Origin: Deltaproteobacteria bacterium
Lineage (GTDB): Bacteria; Desulfobacterota; Binatia; Binatales; Binataceae
Length of the DNA: 43,308 nt
Assembly (NCBI GenBank): GCA_003135135.1
Contig: PLDK01000025.1
Span: 170,376-213,683 of the forward strand
Reading direction: 5' to 3'
The notes below the pieces were generated by a model. The model had not been told where the DNA came from. It saw only the letters and a program-made list of their open reading frames with translations, and did no database searches. Position 1 is the first letter of the stretch; each line of letters starts with the position of its first letter. A program made the position numbers and the translations under genes. Below are positions 1 to 8,018 of this stretch, in pieces.

Positions 1-3000
1 AACGCGGTGATAGCACCCTACGCTACGGCGCTGGCGGCGATGGTGGATCCGGAAGCCGCCGCGCATAATTTCTCGCGGCTGTTAGTCGCCGGCGGGCTTG
101 GCCATTTCGGCTGGTACGAGGCGCTGGACTACACGCCGGCGCGCGTTCCCGAAGGTGAGAGCGTCGCCATCGTGCGTGCATACATGGCGCATCATCAGGG
201 GATGACGCTGGTGGCGCTTGCCGACGCGCTGAACACCGGCGCGATGCGCAGACGGTTTCACACCGAACCCATGATCCAGGCCACTGAGCTGCTGCTGCAG
301 GAGCGAACGCCGCGCGACGTCGCGGTGGCGCGCCCGCGTGCCGAAGAGGTCAAGGCGCAAGCCAACGTCCGCGAGAGCACTTCGCCGACGATTCGCCGCT
401 TCCATTCGCCGCACGATCTGGTTCCGCGCACGCATCTGTTATCCAACGGCAGGTACACCGTGATGATCACCGCGGCCGGCTCGGGCTTCAGCCGCTGGCA
501 CGACATGGCGGTGACGCGATGGCATGAGGACGTGACCTGCGATTCGTGGGGAACCTATGTTTTCATCCGCGATGTGAACAGCGGCAAGGTCTGGTCGGCG
601 GGTTTTCAACCAGCCGGCGTCGAGGCGGATAGCTACGAAGTCGAGTTCTCCGAGGATCGGGCGGAAATCGTGCGGCGCGACGGCAGCATCACGACGACGC
701 TCGAAGTCGCAGTGTCGCCCGAAGATGACGCCGAAGTTCGGCGCGTGTCGATTTCCAATCTCGGCAATCGCGTCCGCGAGGTCGAGCTGACCTCGTACGC
801 CGAAATCGTGCTGGCGCCCGAGGCGTCGGACACCGCGCATCCCGCCTTCTCCAAGATGTTCGTGCAGACGGAGTTCGATGCCGAGGTCGGCGCGCTGCTG
901 GCGACGCGGCGGCCTCGCTCGCCCACGGACGCGCGGGTCTGGGCGGCGCATCTGGCGGTGGCCGAAGGAGAATCCGTAGGCCAGATACAGTTCGAGACCG
1001 ACCGCGCGCGGTTTATTGGGCGCGGGCGGGATGTCCGCGATGCAATTTCGGTGATCGACGGGCGGCCGCTCTCGGACACGGTGGGCACCGTTCTCGATCC
1101 CATCTTCAGCGTTCGCCGGCGGCTGCGAATACAGCCGGGAGCGACGGCGCGCGTCGCATTCTGGACCATCATCGCGCCGACGCGGGCCGAGGCGCTCGAC
1201 CTGGTGGACAAGCATCACGACTCGACCGCATTCGAGCGCGCGGTGACGCTGGCGTGGACGCAGGCGCAAGTGCAACTGCATCACCTGCGGGTTGACGCCG
1301 ACGAAGCGCATCTCTTTCAGCGTATCGCCAATCGCGTGCTCTACTCGGATCCGACCCTGCGGCCTTCGTCCGACCTGCTCAAGCGCGGCGCCGGCGGACA
1401 ATCCAAGCTGTGGCCCAGCGGGATTTCCGGCGACCTGCCCATCGTGCTGGTTCGGATCGACGAGGTAGGGGATTTGGAGATCGTGCGCGAGCTGGTGCGC
1501 GCCCATGAATATTGGCGGATGAAGCGGCTGGGCGTCGATTTGGTGATTCTGAATGAACGGCCCCCTTCATACGATCAAGAGTTGCAAATCGCGCTCGAGG
1601 CCATGGTTCGGTCCAATCCGGCGCGCTCGTCTTCCGACGGGCAAGGCGCATGCGGAAATGTGTTCGTGCTGCGCGCCGATCTGGTTTCGGTCGAGCTGCG
1701 AAACGTTCTGCAGACCGTGGCGCGAGCGGTGTTGCTCAGCCGGCGCGGGACGTTATCCGAGCAGGTCAAACGGCTGGAGATGTTTGCGCCGGCGGCGGCG
1801 CCGCCACCGCGGCGAACCCCTGCGGCAGGCCGGGCGGAGATCTCGGCGCCGCGGCGCGAGCTCGAATTTTTCAACGGTCTGGGCGGGTTTGCGGCCGACG
1901 GCCATGAATACGTCACGACTCTCGGCGAGAGACAATGGACGCCGGCGCCGTGGATCAACGTGATCGCAAATCCCTCGTTCGGCTTCCAGGTCTCGGTCGA
2001 GGGCGCGGGCTACACCTGGGCAATCAACAGCCAGCAGCATCAGATTACGCAGTGGTCAAACGATCCGGTGAGCGACCGTCCCGGCGAGGTGATCTACGTT
2101 CACGACCTGGATACCGATGAGCTGTGGGGACCGACCGCGATCCCGATTCGCGAGGATGTCGCGCCGTACGTCGTTCGCCACGGCCACGGCTACAGCGTCT
2201 TCGAGCACACCGCGCACGGAATTTCACTCGAGTTGACGCAGTACGTGCCGCTGGACGACTCGATCAAGATTTCGCGGCTGAAGATTCGAAATCTTTCGGC
2301 GCGCGCGCGGCGTTTGTCGATCACCGCATACGTGGAATGGGTGCTCGGCACTGCGCGCGGCGCATCCGCCCCGTACATCGTGACCGAGATCGAGCCCGAG
2401 ACCCACGCGGTACTCGCGCGCAACTCCTTCAGCACCGAGTACGGAAACCGAATCGCATTCGCCGACTTGAACGGCCAACAGCAGTCGTGGACGGCGGACC
2501 GAACCGAGTTTCTCGGCCGCAACGGCACGCTGGACAATCCCGCGGCGCTCGCGGAAGGCAAGCCGCTGTACGCCAGAGCCGGAGCCGCGATCGATCCGTG
2601 CGCGGCGCTGCAAACCACCCTGTCGCTGAGATCCAACGCTGTGACCGAGGTCGTTTTCCTTCTCGGCGAAGCGGAGAACAGGGCGGAGGCGATTTCCTCG
2701 ATTAAAAAATATCGCGGCGCGGACCTCAATTTGGTTTTGTCCGCCGCTGTGCATCTATGGGACGGCCTGCTGAACACGGTTCAGGTAAAGACTCCGGACC
2801 GTGCGATGGACGTCATGCTCAATCGATGGCTGCTATATCAGACTCTGGCATGCCGCGTCTGGGCTCGATCGGCCTTCTACCAGGCGGGCGGCGCGTACGG
2901 CTTTCGCGATCAGCTCCAGGACGTGATGGCGTTGACGGTGGCGCAGCCCGCGACGGCGCGGGAGCAACTGATCCGCACGGCGGCGCGCCAGTTTGTCGCC

Positions 3001-4269
3001 GGCGACGTGCAGCATTGGTGGCTTCCGCCCGCGGGCCAGGGAGTCCGCACCCGCATCGCCGACGATCGCGTCTGGCTGCCGTTCGCAGTGGCTCATTATA
3101 TTGAGGTGACGGGCGACTTGGGCATTCTCGAGGAAACGGTCCCCTTCCTTGACGGTCCGGAGCTGCATGCCGGCCAGGATGAATCGTTCTTTCAGCCCAC
3201 GGTCTCCGAGCAGCGCGGCACGATCTTCGAACACTGCGCGCGCGCGCTCGACTGTAGCCTCGCGGTTGGCATCCACGGAATCCCGCTGTTCGGGTCGGGC
3301 GACTGGAACGATGGCATGAACCACGTCGGCGAGGCGGGCAAGGGCGAGAGTACCTGGCTCGGGTGGTTCCTTTACACGACGCTGCTGGAGTTTGCGCCGC
3401 TGGCGGAAATCCGCCGCGAGGATGCGCGCGCTTCGACGTGGCGGCGCCGCGCAACCGCGCTTGCGGGATCGCTGGAGCGCGAAGGATGGGACGGCAACTG
3501 GTATCGGCGCGGTTACTTCGACGACGGCACGGCACTCGGCTCGGCCGGCAATCTCGAATGCCGAATCGATTCGATCGCGCAGTCGTGGAGCGTAATCTCC
3601 GCCGCCGGAAGTCCGGTCCGCGCTGCTGCCGCGATGGCGGCGGTTGACGAATACCTGGTCCGCCGCGAAGACGGCCTGGTGCTCCTGTTCACCCCGCCGT
3701 TCGATCACACTCCGCAGGACCCCGGATATATCAAGGGCTATCCGCCCGGCATCAGGGAAAACGGCGGCCAATACACGCACGCCGCGCTGTGGTCCGTGAT
3801 CGCGTTTGCGATGCTCGGTGATGGCGACAAGGCGGGCGAACTGTTCTCGATATTGAACCCGATCAATCATGCGAACACGCGCGCCGGAATCCATCGCTAC
3901 AAAGTCGAGCCGTACGTCGCGTGCGCCGACGTGTACTCGATGCCGCCGCACGTCGGGCGGGGAGGATGGACATGGTACACGGGCTCGGCGGGATGGATGT
4001 ATCGGGCGGGTCTCGAGTGGATATTGGGCTTTCGTGTCCACGGCAAAGCGCTACTGATCGATCCGTGCATCCCGAGCAAGTGGCCGGGGTTCGAGATTGT
4101 CTATCGATACGGCTCGACCCGATATGAAATAGCGGTCAAAAACCCACGCAGCGTTAGTCGCGGAGTGAGCAGCGTGGAACTCGACGGCAAGGCGCTCGCC
4201 GGGCGCCCGGCGCAAATCGCGCTGGCCGATGACGGCATCACGCATCGAGTGCGGATTGTACTTGGCTGA
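1..4269 (+). CDS. Cyclic beta-1,2-glucan synthase-like / GH94 protein, 3' part (5' end outside window)
   Basis: The reading frame is open from base 1, so this is the C-terminal 1,422 codons of a larger protein. The first residues hold the end of a glucoamylase-like domain (HHQGM motif near residue 62). Two GT36-type beta-sandwich domains follow (about 130-400 and 630-880), then an alpha/alpha-barrel GH94 catalytic domain (about 930-1330) with the DWND motif near residue 1100 and the GGWTWYTGSAGWMY segment near 1325. This order matches NdvB/ChvB cyclic glucan synthases. In that family the membrane glycosyltransferase is N-terminal, which would lie upstream, and the GH94 part trims chain length by phosphorolysis. 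A stand-alone GH94-family phosphorylase with tandem domains is possible if no glycosyltransferase lies upstream. The products would be periplasmic or envelope beta-glucans. Family assignment is firm; substrate is inferred. Confidence 0.88.
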   Translation, partial: NAVIAPYATALAAMVDPEAAAHNFSRLLVAGGLGHFGWYEALDYTPARVPEGESVAIVRAYMAHHQGMTLVALADALNTGAMRRRFHTEPMIQATELLLQERTPRDVAVARPRAEEVKAQANVRESTSPTIRRFHSPHDLVPRTHLLSNGRYTVMITAAGSGFSRWHDMAVTRWHEDVTCDSWGTYVFIRDVNSGKVWSAGFQPAGVEADSYEVEFSEDRAEIVRRDGSITTTLEVAVSPEDDAEVRRVSISNLGNRVREVELTSYAEIVLAPEASDTAHPAFSKMFVQTEFDAEVGALLATRRPRSPTDARVWAAHLAVAEGESVGQIQFETDRARFIGRGRDVRDAISVIDGRPLSDTVGTVLDPIFSVRRRLRIQPGATARVAFWTIIAPTRAEALDLVDKHHDSTAFERAVTLAWTQAQVQLHHLRVDADEAHLFQRIANRVLYSDPTLRPSSDLLKRGAGGQSKLWPSGISGDLPIVLVRIDEVGDLEIVRELVRAHEYWRMKRLGVDLVILNERPPSYDQELQIALEAMVRSNPARSSSDGQGACGNVFVLRADLVSVELRNVLQTVARAVLLSRRGTLSEQVKRLEMFAPAAAPPPRRTPAAGRAEISAPRRELEFFNGLGGFAADGHEYVTTLGERQWTPAPWINVIANPSFGFQVSVEGAGYTWAINSQQHQITQWSNDPVSDRPGEVIYVHDLDTDELWGPTAIPIREDVAPYVVRHGHGYSVFEHTAHGISLELTQYVPLDDSIKISRLKIRNLSARARRLSITAYVEWVLGTARGASAPYIVTEIEPETHAVLARNSFSTEYGNRIAFADLNGQQQSWTADRTEFLGRNGTLDNPAALAEGKPLYARAGAAIDPCAALQTTLSLRSNAVTEVVFLLGEAENRAEAISSIKKYRGADLNLVLSAAVHLWDGLLNTVQVKTPDRAMDVMLNRWLLYQTLACRVWARSAFYQAGGAYGFRDQLQDVMALTVAQPATAREQLIRTAARQFVAGDVQHWWLPPAGQGVRTRIADDRVWLPFAVAHYIEVTGDLGILEETVPFLDGPELHAGQDESFFQPTVSEQRGTIFEHCARALDCSLAVGIHGIPLFGSGDWNDGMNHVGEAGKGESTWLGWFLYTTLLEFAPLAEIRREDARASTWRRRATALAGSLEREGWDGNWYRRGYFDDGTALGSAGNLECRIDSIAQSWSVISAAGSPVRAAAAMAAVDEYLVRREDGLVLLFTPPFDHTPQDPGYIKGYPPGIRENGGQYTHAALWSVIAFAMLGDGDKAGELFSILNPINHANTRAGIHRYKVEPYVACADVYSMPPHVGRGGWTWYTGSAGWMYRAGLEWILGFRVHGKALLIDPCIPSKWPGFEIVYRYGSTRYEIAVKNPRSVSRGVSSVELDGKALAGRPAQIALADDGITHRVRIVLG

Positions 4270-4561
4270 TTGTGCGACGACCGTCGATAGTAAAGTGAGT
4301 ATTAGAAATATACTCAACTAGTTCGTTCCCTTGAGCACAGTATTCACGATACTAGTATTAATCATTTTGACATTTCGAATTACTAAATATATTATCAACT
4401 AGTCGGAATCGATATAGGATTCGAGGCCGACTCTGATCCAGCCCGACAGTGGCCTTTCCGCTCGCCTTCGACCACGTTCCGCTAGACCGTCGCAAATCGT
4501 CAAAGCATAAGGCTCGAGGAGATCCGCGCGGGGCGACCCGGTTTCACGGGATTCGTTGCCC
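4270..4561. other. AT-rich intergenic island with three ACTAGT sites
   Basis: No gene is supported here. The sequence holds three ACTAGT hexamers (4317, 4351, 4398), one inside a perfect 10-base palindrome ATACTAGTAT (4349-4358). Two sit in a CAACTAGT context about 80 bases apart. The sigma-70-type promoter at 4367-4395 lies between the second and third. They could be operator half-sites; nothing in the sequence identifies the regulator. Confidence 0.5.
4367..4395 (+). promoter_or_regulatory. Sigma-70-type promoter for the Trp/Gln-rich secreted protein
   Basis: TTGACA at 4367-4372 is followed by a 17-base spacer and TATTAT at 4390-4395: a perfect -35 and a one-mismatch -10. It lies in a strikingly AT-rich stretch (4290-4410) of an otherwise GC-rich region. 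Predicted start near 4402 gives a leader of about 160 bases before the gene at 4562/4577. Confidence 0.7.
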
Positions 4562-5518
4562 ATGGAAATAAAATTGATGAAAAACAAACTGAGAAAGACG
4601 ATTACCTTGTCCGGCGCGATTCTGGCGCTCGCGTTCGCAGCGCCGGCGTTCGCGCAATACGGTCCCGGCTACGCAGGCCCGGGCTATTACGGAGGACCGG
4701 GAGAAGCCGGATGGGGCGCATACGACCAAAATCACACTTGGCGTGGCGCCCGATGGTGGCATCAGCACGACATCATGTGGTTCTACGCCAATCATCCGGA
4801 ATGGGCCGTGATGGACGCGCTGTGGCTCATCCAGGATGGCGACTACGACAACTACGGCACCTGGCACGATGCCTACTGGTGGCATCAGAACAACCCGGAT
4901 TTCTTCTACGCCAATCATCAGAATTGGATATCGTGGGATTCGCAGTGGCTTGTTCAGGACGGCGCCTACGACGCCCAGCACAACTGGCATTACGGCCAAT
5001 GGTGGTACAACCAGAACCCGAGTTGGGTTTCCGCCAACCATCCCAACTGGATTAGCCAACACCAAAACTGGGTGAGTCACACTGAGCCGCAAAACCATCG
5101 AGCCGTGATGCGCACGGTGAACGAGGGAACTCAGCCGAGTCGCCAGCCGCAGGCCTCCAATCAGCAGAAGCAGGTGACTCAGCAGAAGGCTGCAACCGAC
5201 CAACGCAACCAAGCGAATCGCCAGCAGCAGGCGTCGCGCGAACAGCAGACGCAGCCAGCGGCTCACCAGCAGGCGCAAGTCCAGCAGAAGGACCGTCAAC
5301 AGCAGGCCACTCACCAGCAGCAGGCGCGTCCGCAGCAAGCTTCTCATCAAGAGAAGCAGGCGGCTCACCAGCAGCAGTCGTCTCATCAGCAGCAGTCGCG
5401 TCCGCAGCAAGCCGCACATCAACAGGCGGCTCACCAGCAGCAGTCGTCTCGTCAGCGGCCTGAAGAGAACAAGCAAGCGAACGCGGGTCACGAGAGCGGG
5501 CGCGAAGCGAAGAAATAA
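4562..5518 (+). CDS. Secreted protein with three Trp/Tyr/His-rich ~41-residue repeats and a Gln/His-rich tail
   Basis: Translation from 4562 (or from ATG 4577, which gives the cleaner signal peptide MKNKLRK... ending AFAQ) yields a basic start, a hydrophobic stretch and an Ala-x-Ala cleavage site, so it is exported. A short Gly/Tyr/Pro-rich linker is followed by three tandem repeats of about 41 residues. Each begins G-x-Y-D, contains W-x(3)-WW and ends with ANH-x-x-W then W-L-x-Q-D; the third is slightly degenerate. The last 120 or so residues are almost only Q, H, A, S, R and K (AHQQQ/SHQQQ units), encoded by repetitive DNA. No enzyme motif is visible. The composition suggests a surface, matrix or metal-binding polymer, but function is unknown. 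It has its own promoter and ends before a hairpin, so it is probably monocistronic. Confidence 0.82.
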   Translation: MEIKLMKNKLRKTITLSGAILALAFAAPAFAQYGPGYAGPGYYGGPGEAGWGAYDQNHTWRGARWWHQHDIMWFYANHPEWAVMDALWLIQDGDYDNYGTWHDAYWWHQNNPDFFYANHQNWISWDSQWLVQDGAYDAQHNWHYGQWWYNQNPSWVSANHPNWISQHQNWVSHTEPQNHRAVMRTVNEGTQPSRQPQASNQQKQVTQQKAATDQRNQANRQQQASREQQTQPAAHQQAQVQQKDRQQQATHQQQARPQQASHQEKQAAHQQQSSHQQQSRPQQAAHQQAAHQQQSSRQRPEENKQANAGHESGREAKK

Positions 5519-5524
5519 TCGCGG

Positions 5525-5601
5525 GCGCGATACCGCCTGAACGGGCGTATCGCGCGATACTCAGATCGAATGGCCTCGCCGGTCCTTACGACGGCGAGGC
5601 C
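5525..5601. terminator. Two hairpins between convergent genes
   Basis: GCGCGATAC (5525-5533) pairs with GTATCGCGC (5547-5555). GGCCTCGCCG (5572-5581) pairs perfectly with CGGCGAGGCC (5592-5601). They sit between the secreted protein gene and the convergent aldo/keto reductase gene, as expected of a bidirectional terminator, but neither has a clear U-run. Confidence 0.45.
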
Positions 5602-5689
5602 GATTCATGTCAGCTAAAAATCGATGATCGCCGCCGCCGGTCCACTCGTCGCGGCAATTGACCGGAGCGACCTATGTCACTTATGTCAC

Positions 5690-6631
5690 TTAGCGGCGGG
5701 TGAGCTTGTCGACTTCGGCCAGCTGCTCGGCGGACAATTTCCAATTTCCCGCCTTCACATTCTGGGTGACCTGCTCGGGGCTGGTCGCGCCGGAAATTAC
5801 GCTGGAAACCTCCGGCTGCGACGCGAGCCATCCCACGGCGAGCTCGACCATCGTGTGCTCGTGGCTGCTCGCGAATTTCTCGAGCCGTTCGAGCGTCGCG
5901 AAATTTTCGTCGGTGAGGGCCTGCTGCGCCATCCGTTGCACTAGAGAAAACCGCGTGCCCTTTGGCGGCTCGGCGCCGCGCCGGTATTTTCCGGTCAGAA
6001 ATCCACTAGCCAGTGGAAAGTAAGGCAGCATACCTACTCCGAACTGGCGGCATGCGGGGACGAGCTCGCGCTCGATGCGGCGGTCGAGCAAGTTGTACTG
6101 GTTTTGCGCGGAGATGTACGAGGCAAGTCCGCGGCTGCGCGATATCCAGAGCGCATCGACGGTTTGCCACGCGGCGAAGTTGCTACATCCGATATAGCGG
6201 ACCTTGCCGGCGCGAACGAGATCGTTCAGCGCCTCGAGAGTTTCCTGTTGCGGCGTCTCCGCGTCCGGGGCGTGAATCTGATAGAGATCGATATAGTCAG
6301 TGCCCAGCCGTTTAAGGCTCGCCTCGGCGGCTGCGATGATGTAGCGGTACGACGCGCCGCGCAGATAGGGACCGTCGCCCATCGCCATACCGAATTTGGT
6401 CGCGACGACGACCTCGCGACGGCGATCTTCGAGCGCCTTGCCAAGCAGCTCTTCGGAGCCGCCGCGATTGCCGTATATGTCGGCGGTGTCGAACAGCGTG
6501 ATGCCGTCGTCGAGCGCCTGATGCACCACGGCGCGCGTCTGCTCCGCGTCGCATCGCATGCCAAAGTTGTTGCATCCCAGTCCGACGGCCGAAACCTTGA
6601 GTCCCGAGTTGCCGAGCTTGCGATATTCCAC
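5690..6631 (-). CDS. Aldo/keto reductase
   Basis: A 313-residue NADPH-dependent oxidoreductase of the AKR superfamily (TIM barrel, cytosolic). The tetrad is visible: Asp in FDTADIY, Tyr a few residues on in IYGNRGGSE, Lys in ATKFG and His in YQIHAPD. The C-terminal cofactor region SSVISGATSPEQV is typical of the YghZ/AKR11-14 type group. Start is GTG at 6629-6631, preceded by AAGGAG at 6 bases. It lies 55 bases downstream of the sigma-54 regulator gene on the same strand, so read-through from the kdp operon is possible, though its function has no obvious link to potassium. Substrate cannot be deduced. Confidence 0.9.
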   Translation of the reverse strand: MEYRKLGNSGLKVSAVGLGCNNFGMRCDAEQTRAVVHQALDDGITLFDTADIYGNRGGSEELLGKALEDRRREVVVATKFGMAMGDGPYLRGASYRYIIAAAEASLKRLGTDYIDLYQIHAPDAETPQQETLEALNDLVRAGKVRYIGCSNFAAWQTVDALWISRSRGLASYISAQNQYNLLDRRIERELVPACRQFGVGMLPYFPLASGFLTGKYRRGAEPPKGTRFSLVQRMAQQALTDENFATLERLEKFASSHEHTMVELAVGWLASQPEVSSVISGATSPEQVTQNVKAGNWKLSAEQLAEVDKLTRR

Positions 6632-6686
6632 GATTGCTCCTTTCGGCGCGCGGCTTCAGCATCCCGCGAACGGCGGTCGCTTGCGA

Positions 6687-8018
6687 CTATTCGATTCCGT
6701 AGCGCCGGCGCTTGCGCCACAGCGTCGTGACGTTGATGCCGAGCGTGTCGGCGGCTTCTTCGAGCGTGGCGCTGGCGGCGAGCACGCGCGCGATGTGCCC
6801 GCGCTCGACTTCATCGAGGCTGGCAGCGTTGGGGATGCCGGTGAGCGCCTCGGGCGAATCGTGAAACAGCGAATCGGGCAGGTCATCGGGGGCGATCGTC
6901 TCGCCGTGCATCAGGACGGTGCCGCGTTCGATCGCGTTGCGAAGTTCGCGCACATTTCCGGGCCATCGATAGTGCGTAAGCGCCGCGGTCGCTCCGGGTG
7001 AAAATGCCAGGCCGGGATGCGAATTGCGCACGGCGGCGACGTTCAGCAGCCATTGCGCGAGCGGCAGAATATCCTCGCGGCGTTCGCGCAACGGAGGCAC
7101 GCGAAGGGTGATGACGTTGAGGCGGTAATAGAGATCCTCGCGAAAGTGATGCGCGGCGACTTCGGACTCGAGGTCGCGATTGGACGCGGCGATTATTCGC
7201 GCATCGACGTGAATCGTGCGTTCGCCGCCGACGCGCTCGAAGTTCTGATCCTGCAGGAAGCGCAGGAACTTGGTCTGCAGGGTCGGCGTCAAGTCGGCAA
7301 TCTCGTCGAGGAAAACGGTCCCGCCGTTGGCCGCCTCGAGCCGCCCGGGCTTGTCCTTGACCGCGCCGGTGAACGCGCCGCGGACGTGCCCGAACAGCTC
7401 GCTCTCGAGAAGTTCTTCCGAAAGCGTGGTGCAATTGACGACGACAAACGGCTTGCTCTGGCGCCGGCTCCATCGATGGATCTGCCGGGCGATAATGTTC
7501 TTGCCGGTGCCGCTCTCGCCGCTGAGCAGAATAGTCGCGTCACTGGCGGCGGCCTGACGGGCAGTTTCGAGCAGGTGTTGCATCGCGGGGCTGCGCGAGT
7601 CGAGCAGCGGCTCCTCATCGATGGCGCTGCGCAGTGCGCGATTTTCCGCCTGAAGCACCCCGACGTGCAGCGCCCGATCGACGGTGTGCTGAATCTGTTC
7701 GAGCGAGAACGGCTTGGTGACATAATCGTAGGCGCCGGACTTCATCGCCTCGACGGCATTTTCAACGGTCGCATAAGCGGTCATCAGAATTACGAGGCAC
7801 TCGGGGGCGCGTCGCTTGACCTCGCGCAGCAGTTCCAGCCCGCTCATCTCGGCCATCCGGTAGTCGGTCAGAACCAGATCGAACTGCGTCTCGGCAAGCA
7901 GAGCCACGGCCTGCGCGCCGTTCTCGGCCGCGCGAACCTCGTGGCCAAGCGACTCGAAAAACGAGACGAGACTTCGGCGGATATTGCGCTCGTCATCGAC
8001 AATGAGCAGCTTGGCCAT
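6687..8018 (-). CDS. Sigma-54-dependent response regulator (NtrC family), kdp operon
   Basis: 443 residues with a complete NtrC layout. The receiver (1-120) has acidic residues near 8-9 and phospho-acceptor D52 in LTDYR. The AAA+ domain (about 135-370) has Walker A GESGTGKN, the sigma-54-contacting GAFTGA loop and Walker B LDEIADL. A Fis-type helix-turn-helix is at the C-terminus (LGINVTTLWRKRRR). It is the last gene of the kdp operon, and its ATG overlaps the kinase stop by one base (TGATG). E. coli-type Kdp systems use KdpE, an OmpR-type sigma-70 regulator, so a bacterial enhancer-binding protein in this position implies sigma-54 control of kdp. The -24/-12 element upstream of the operon fits that. 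The classification is certain; the target is inferred. Confidence 0.95.
   Translation of the reverse strand: MAKLLIVDDERNIRRSLVSFFESLGHEVRAAENGAQAVALLAETQFDLVLTDYRMAEMSGLELLREVKRRAPECLVILMTAYATVENAVEAMKSGAYDYVTKPFSLEQIQHTVDRALHVGVLQAENRALRSAIDEEPLLDSRSPAMQHLLETARQAAASDATILLSGESGTGKNIIARQIHRWSRRQSKPFVVVNCTTLSEELLESELFGHVRGAFTGAVKDKPGRLEAANGGTVFLDEIADLTPTLQTKFLRFLQDQNFERVGGERTIHVDARIIAASNRDLESEVAAHHFREDLYYRLNVITLRVPPLRERREDILPLAQWLLNVAAVRNSHPGLAFSPGATAALTHYRWPGNVRELRNAIERGTVLMHGETIAPDDLPDSLFHDSPEALTGIPNAASLDEVERGHIARVLAASATLEEAADTLGINVTTLWRKRRRYGIE

Noticed and set aside
5140-5460. CRISPR-like or minisatellite array
   Set aside because: The repeats are irregular and in frame, encoding AHQQQ/SHQQQ units; there are no constant repeats with unique spacers.
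4544-5491. Long minus-strand open frame rich in Leu/Arg
   Set aside because: It is the complement of the Gln/His-rich tail and Trp repeats (CAG/CTG codons read as Leu). It has no ribosome site, and the opposite strand has a signal peptide, promoter and repeat structure.
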